Below the pieces are notes generated by a model that was not told where the DNA came from, did not search any database, and saw only the letters and a program-made list of their open reading frames with translations. Below, piece after piece: positions 34,563 through 38,162 of a DNA stretch of 38,162 bases (the stretch's first letter is position 1; each line of letters starts with the position of its first letter). Source of the stretch: Deltaproteobacteria bacterium (lineage in GTDB: Bacteria; Desulfobacterota; Desulfobaccia; Desulfobaccales; 0-14-0-80-60-11); assembly GCA_016208235.1 (NCBI GenBank), contig JACQYN010000257.1, positions 1 to 38,162 on the forward strand, in the 5' to 3' direction. Position numbers and translations under genes: made by a program.

Positions 34563-36716
34563 ATGTCCACTAGAATCATCCGCCTCAACGATATCGTGGA
34601 AGAGGTGCAGAAGCACCATCCGGAGGCGGATACCTCTCTGATTGAGAAGGCCTACGTCTTTTCAGCCCGGGCCCATGAGGGACAGACCCGCCTCAGCGGC
34701 GTAGCCTACCTTTCCCATCCCCTGGAAGTCGCTTATCTTCTGGCCCAAATCGGTTTAGGCCCGGTGACCGTGGCCTGCGGCCTGCTTCACGACACCGTGG
34801 AGGACACCGACACCACCATCGACGACCTGGACGAATACTTCGGGGAAGAAGTGGCGGACGTGGTCAACGGCATCACCAAGATCGGCCAACTGGTCTTCGG
34901 GGACCGTATCACCCAGCAGGCGGAATACGTCCGCAAGATGATCCTCTCCATGTCCCACGACATCCGGGTCCTGCTGGTGAAGCTGGCCGACCGGGTCCAC
35001 AACATGCGCACCCTGGGCTACATGCCCCCGGCCCGGCAGAAGCGCATCGCCCAGGAGACCCTGGACATCTACGCGCCCCTGGCGGGCCGGCTGGGGATGT
35101 TCCGCATCAAGGCGGAGCTGGAGGACCTGGCCTTTTTCTATCTGGAGCCGGACGCCTACCAGCAGATCCAGGAAGGTCTGGCCCGGAAAAAGGGGGAACG
35201 GGAGAAATATGTCCGGGAGATCTGTGAGTTACTGAGAGAGAAATTGGCGGAGAATCACCTGGAAGGTGAGGTCAGCGGCCGCCTGAAACATTATTACAGC
35301 ATTTACCGCAAGCTCCAGGCCCAGCAGATCACCCTGGATGAACTTTACGACCTCCTGGCCTTTCGCATCATCCTGAACACGGTGTCCGAATGCTACGAGG
35401 CCTTAGGCGTGATCCACGCCCTCTTTCGGCCGGTGCCGGGCCGCCTCAAGGACTACATCGGCATGCCCAAGGCCAATATGTACCAGTCCATCCACACCAC
35501 GCTCATCGGCCGCTACGGGGAGCGTATGGAAGTGCAGATCCGCACCCGGGAGATGCATCGCATCTCTGAAGAGGGCATTGCCGCGCACTGGAGCTACAAG
35601 GAGAACCGTCAATTCCAGGACAAGGACGGCGAACGCTTCGCCTGGCTCAAACAGATCGTGGACCTGCAAAAGGACCTGAAAACCCCCCAGGAACTCCTGG
35701 AGGGGGTGCGCCTGGAACTCTACCCCGAGGAGGTGTACGTCTTCACGCCCACCGGGGATGTCAAGGAACTGCCTCAGGGAGCCACTCCGGTGGATTTCGC
35801 CTATGCCATCCACACGGAAGTGGGCCACCGCTGCACCGGCGCCAAGGTCAACGGCCGCATGGTGCCTTTGCGCCATGAACTTTCCAACGGCGATGTAGTG
35901 GAGATCATCACTTCCCCCCACCACCGCCCCAGCCGGGACTGGCTGCAGTTTGTGCGTACCCCCAAGGCCCGGAACAAAATCCGCCAGGAACTCAAGGCCG
36001 CGGAACGGGAACAGAGCATCACCCTGGGCAAGGAACTCCTGGAACGGGAACTGCGGAAACACAGCCTAAGCCTGCAGAAGCTCCTGAAAGAAGGGGAAGA
36101 ACTGAAAAAGATCACCCAGGAACTCTCCTTTGTGCGCAACGAGGACCTCCTGGCCGCCATCGGCCACGGCAAGGTGACCCCCGGCCAGGTCGCGGGGCGG
36201 CTGCTCAGGGCCGCGGCTCCCCCCCCGGAAGAAGAGATTATCCCCGCCGAGCCGGCGCCCCGGAAGGAAAAGGACCTGGGGGGCATCAGGATCAAAGACC
36301 TGGACGACCTGCTCATCCGCCTGGCCAACTGCTGCCAGCCTATCCCCGGAGATAATATTATCGGCTATATCACCCGGGGCAAAGGGGTGACCATCCACCG
36401 GGCCGACTGCTCCTATCTGGCCCACACCGAATCCTTCCGCCATATCCCCGCGCAGTGGGACGGCGCGCCCCAAAAACTCTATCCGGTGAACATCCGGGTG
36501 GTTACCGTGGACAAACCGGGGCTGCTCGCCGATATCACCAGCGCCCTGAAGATGGCGGAAGTGAACGTCACTCGGGCTTCAGTGGAGACCACCGCGGAAA
36601 AGAAAGGAGTTGCCAACTTCACCATCCAGGTGGCGGACCAACAACACCTGGAAAAGGTGTTCGCGGCCCTGAAGAGGCTGAAAGAAGTGATTTCGGTGCG
36701 GCGGGTGACTGGATAG
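34563..36716 (+). CDS. spoT: Bifunctional (p)ppGpp synthetase/hydrolase (RelA/SpoT, Rsh)
   Basis: 717 aa; HD motif HDTVEDTDTT; synthetase region RLKDYIGMPKANMYQSIHTTLIG; TGS VYVFTPTGDVKELPQGATPVDFAYAIHTEVGHRC; C-terminal ACT. Confidence 0.96.
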   Translation: MSTRIIRLNDIVEEVQKHHPEADTSLIEKAYVFSARAHEGQTRLSGVAYLSHPLEVAYLLAQIGLGPVTVACGLLHDTVEDTDTTIDDLDEYFGEEVADVVNGITKIGQLVFGDRITQQAEYVRKMILSMSHDIRVLLVKLADRVHNMRTLGYMPPARQKRIAQETLDIYAPLAGRLGMFRIKAELEDLAFFYLEPDAYQQIQEGLARKKGEREKYVREICELLREKLAENHLEGEVSGRLKHYYSIYRKLQAQQITLDELYDLLAFRIILNTVSECYEALGVIHALFRPVPGRLKDYIGMPKANMYQSIHTTLIGRYGERMEVQIRTREMHRISEEGIAAHWSYKENRQFQDKDGERFAWLKQIVDLQKDLKTPQELLEGVRLELYPEEVYVFTPTGDVKELPQGATPVDFAYAIHTEVGHRCTGAKVNGRMVPLRHELSNGDVVEIITSPHHRPSRDWLQFVRTPKARNKIRQELKAAEREQSITLGKELLERELRKHSLSLQKLLKEGEELKKITQELSFVRNEDLLAAIGHGKVTPGQVAGRLLRAAAPPPEEEIIPAEPAPRKEKDLGGIRIKDLDDLLIRLANCCQPIPGDNIIGYITRGKGVTIHRADCSYLAHTESFRHIPAQWDGAPQKLYPVNIRVVTVDKPGLLADITSALKMAEVNVTRASVETTAEKKGVANFTIQVADQQHLEKVFAALKRLKEVISVRRVTG

Positions 36717-36751
36717 GAAACAACGAATTGCGGTCAAAAAGGTATTAACAT

Positions 36752-36811
36752 GTAGGGGCGAACCTTGTGTTCGCCCTGGATAGCGCGGGCGAACACAAGG
36801 TTCGCCCCTAC
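36752..36811. repeat. Family A palindrome, copy 4 (perfect 25-bp arms, 10-nt loop) between convergent relA/spoT and rpmB
   Basis: gtaggggcgaaccttgtgttcgccc - tggatagcgc - gggcgaacacaaggttcgcccctac. Confidence 0.95.
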
Positions 36812-36841
36812 GCAAAACTGACCGCTGATATCTGCTAGCTT

Positions 36842-37033
36842 TTACGCCGGCTTAGCAACCAAACCCGAGCGCAAACACCGGGTACAAACCCGCAAGTAAC
36901 GCACGGTTCCCTGTTGCAGGGTGCGGACCCGGCGCAGGTTGGGTTTCCAGCGGCGCTTGGTGTGGTTGTTGGCGTGGCTGACGTTGTTGCCCACCACGGG
37001 GCGTTTGCCGCAAAGGTCACAGGTATAGGCCAT
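36842..37033 (-). CDS. rpmB: 50S ribosomal protein L28
   Basis: 63 aa [63 protein letters not shown]; CxxC...CxxC pattern; SD-like agagagga upstream. Confidence 0.97.
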   Translation of the reverse strand: MAYTCDLCGKRPVVGNNVSHANNHTKRRWKPNLRRVRTLQQGTVRYLRVCTRCLRSGLVAKPA

Positions 37034-38021
37034 GATTCCGTCCTCTCTAAAAAATATAAATTTGACAGATTTGATTCCAAAAAACAAGGGGCAAGTAAGG
37101 AAATTTCCGCTCACAGCCTGTCTGGGGGCGGTTTTTCTGGCCTTTCTTTTATTTTTCGGTCTCCTGGCCGGGGCCGGGGCCAAGGAATTGTCCTCCCAGG
37201 AAGAAGCGGCCCTCTTCTCCTTAACCGACCTGGGACCGGTGGATCTGACCCCCAAAACAGTGGCGGTGGAAATTTTCATCTCTCCGGACCCGGAAATGGC
37301 CCCCTGCCGCCGCATGATGGCCCTGGTATGGACCCGGGTCCAGGAATTTTATGGCCGCCTGGGAGTCAATTTGGCCCAAACCGAGGGCCGGTCCGAACCG
37401 GGGCCGTTGGCGCCGGGACAACGCCTGCGCGTGGAGATGTTGACCCATAAGGAATGGCTGGCCCGGAGCTTCAAGGCCTTTGACGTGGCCCCCCCTTTCC
37501 GGCTGCGCTTCCTCCAGGTCTGCCGGGACAAGTGCGCGTTCGCGCACCTGCCCCTGTCGGTGGTCCATGTCTCTTTCAAGAAGTTTCAAGACGCGGAGTT
37601 AAGCGCCAAGCGCGGGGATGCCGAACAGAACCGGCACTGGCTGGCCAATCTGCTGATCCATGAGCTGGGGCACTTGCTGGGGCTTTATCATGCCCATGAG
37701 TTTGTCAACGATCCCATTCCCAAGATCCTTCCTGACCGCAAGACCCCGAATTTCATGAGCCATGAGATCGCGTTCAAGTCGCAGCTGGGCGCGGTGGATT
37801 TTCAGAAACGCCTGATTCACAGTTACCTGGGAAAGGGCAAGGTCTATCAGCAATATGCCCAGGTGGAGTTCGACCCCCTGCGCTATCTGGAACTCATCAA
37901 AAAACACAACGGCTACCGGGAACCCAAGGCCGGGAAAAAGGATGGAATGCAGAAAAAGTCGGGGCAGAAAGGGAACCCCCGGACCTTCGACGATGATGAT
38001 GATGAAGACGATGAAGATTAA
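37032..38021 (+). CDS. Secreted/anchored metzincin-like zinc protease, acidic C-terminal tail (start uncertain)
   Basis: hydrophobic signal [38 protein letters not shown] (HExxHxxGxxH) and possible Met-turn NFMSHEI; tail [10 protein letters not shown]. Confidence 0.75.
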   Translation: MIPSSLKNINLTDLIPKNKGQVRKFPLTACLGAVFLAFLLFFGLLAGAGAKELSSQEEAALFSLTDLGPVDLTPKTVAVEIFISPDPEMAPCRRMMALVWTRVQEFYGRLGVNLAQTEGRSEPGPLAPGQRLRVEMLTHKEWLARSFKAFDVAPPFRLRFLQVCRDKCAFAHLPLSVVHVSFKKFQDAELSAKRGDAEQNRHWLANLLIHELGHLLGLYHAHEFVNDPIPKILPDRKTPNFMSHEIAFKSQLGAVDFQKRLIHSYLGKGKVYQQYAQVEFDPLRYLELIKKHNGYREPKAGKKDGMQKKSGQKGNPRTFDDDDDEDDED

Positions 38022-38072
38022 TAAATAGGGAGGCTCTTGCAAAAGTCTAACCTAACGAGTACTGGCTTCTGT

Positions 38073-38114
38073 TCCCCCTCCCCACGGGGGGAGGGGGTTA
38101 GGGGGAGGGGGGCG
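38073..38114. repeat. CCCCCTCCCCACGGGGGGAGGGGGTTAGGGGGAGGGGGG-type repeat
   Basis: same class as 28086-28211 and 34326-34360. Confidence 0.65.
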
Positions 38115-38162
38115 TCTTTCGTGGGTAACTAACTAATAATACACCCTAAACTTTCTCACCCC

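Noticed and set aside
1-38162. tRNA, rRNA, toxin-antitoxin, restriction-modification or Cas genes
   Set aside because: Looked for by eye in the sequence and ORF track; none could be supported.

Overview
The window reads as GC-rich Gram-negative chromosomal DNA, probably Desulfobacterota/deltaproteobacterial (inference from gene content only). It has four parts. (1) A large minus-strand exopolysaccharide/exosortase (EpsH/XrtA-type) locus (~31-1542 and 4767-25583). It encodes an initiating sugar transferase, an exosortase-EpsI fusion, SDR sugar enzymes including a strong SQD1 (UDP-sulfoquinovose synthase)-like protein, glycosyltransferases, a Wzy/ligase-like protein, a Wzx-like flippase, a CapD-like dehydratase, an ExeA-like ATPase, a BY-kinase, a Wzz-like protein, an outer-membrane beta-barrel and a Wza-like lipoprotein. 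(2) An intact two-gene Mu-like head module (protease/scaffold gpI and major head gpT) on the opposite strand, splitting that locus at 2224-4514, with no other phage genes visible. (3) A ThiF/MoeB-like enzyme and a LolD/MacB-type ABC exporter pair. (4) Housekeeping genes: an RNase H-like nuclease, proS, bifunctional relA/spoT and rpmB, plus a secreted metzincin-like protein. The least-explained structure is a dense set of short dispersed repeats. These include heptamer-periodic arrays, four of which are exactly 31 nt (4x7+3) although their units differ; palindrome-of-palindrome hairpins with compensatory changes between copies; nested MITE-like palindromes; and composite blocks of the same repeats carried in frame inside two coding sequences (Mu gpI and the ABC permease). 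No tRNA, rRNA, CRISPR array or complete transposase gene was recognised.
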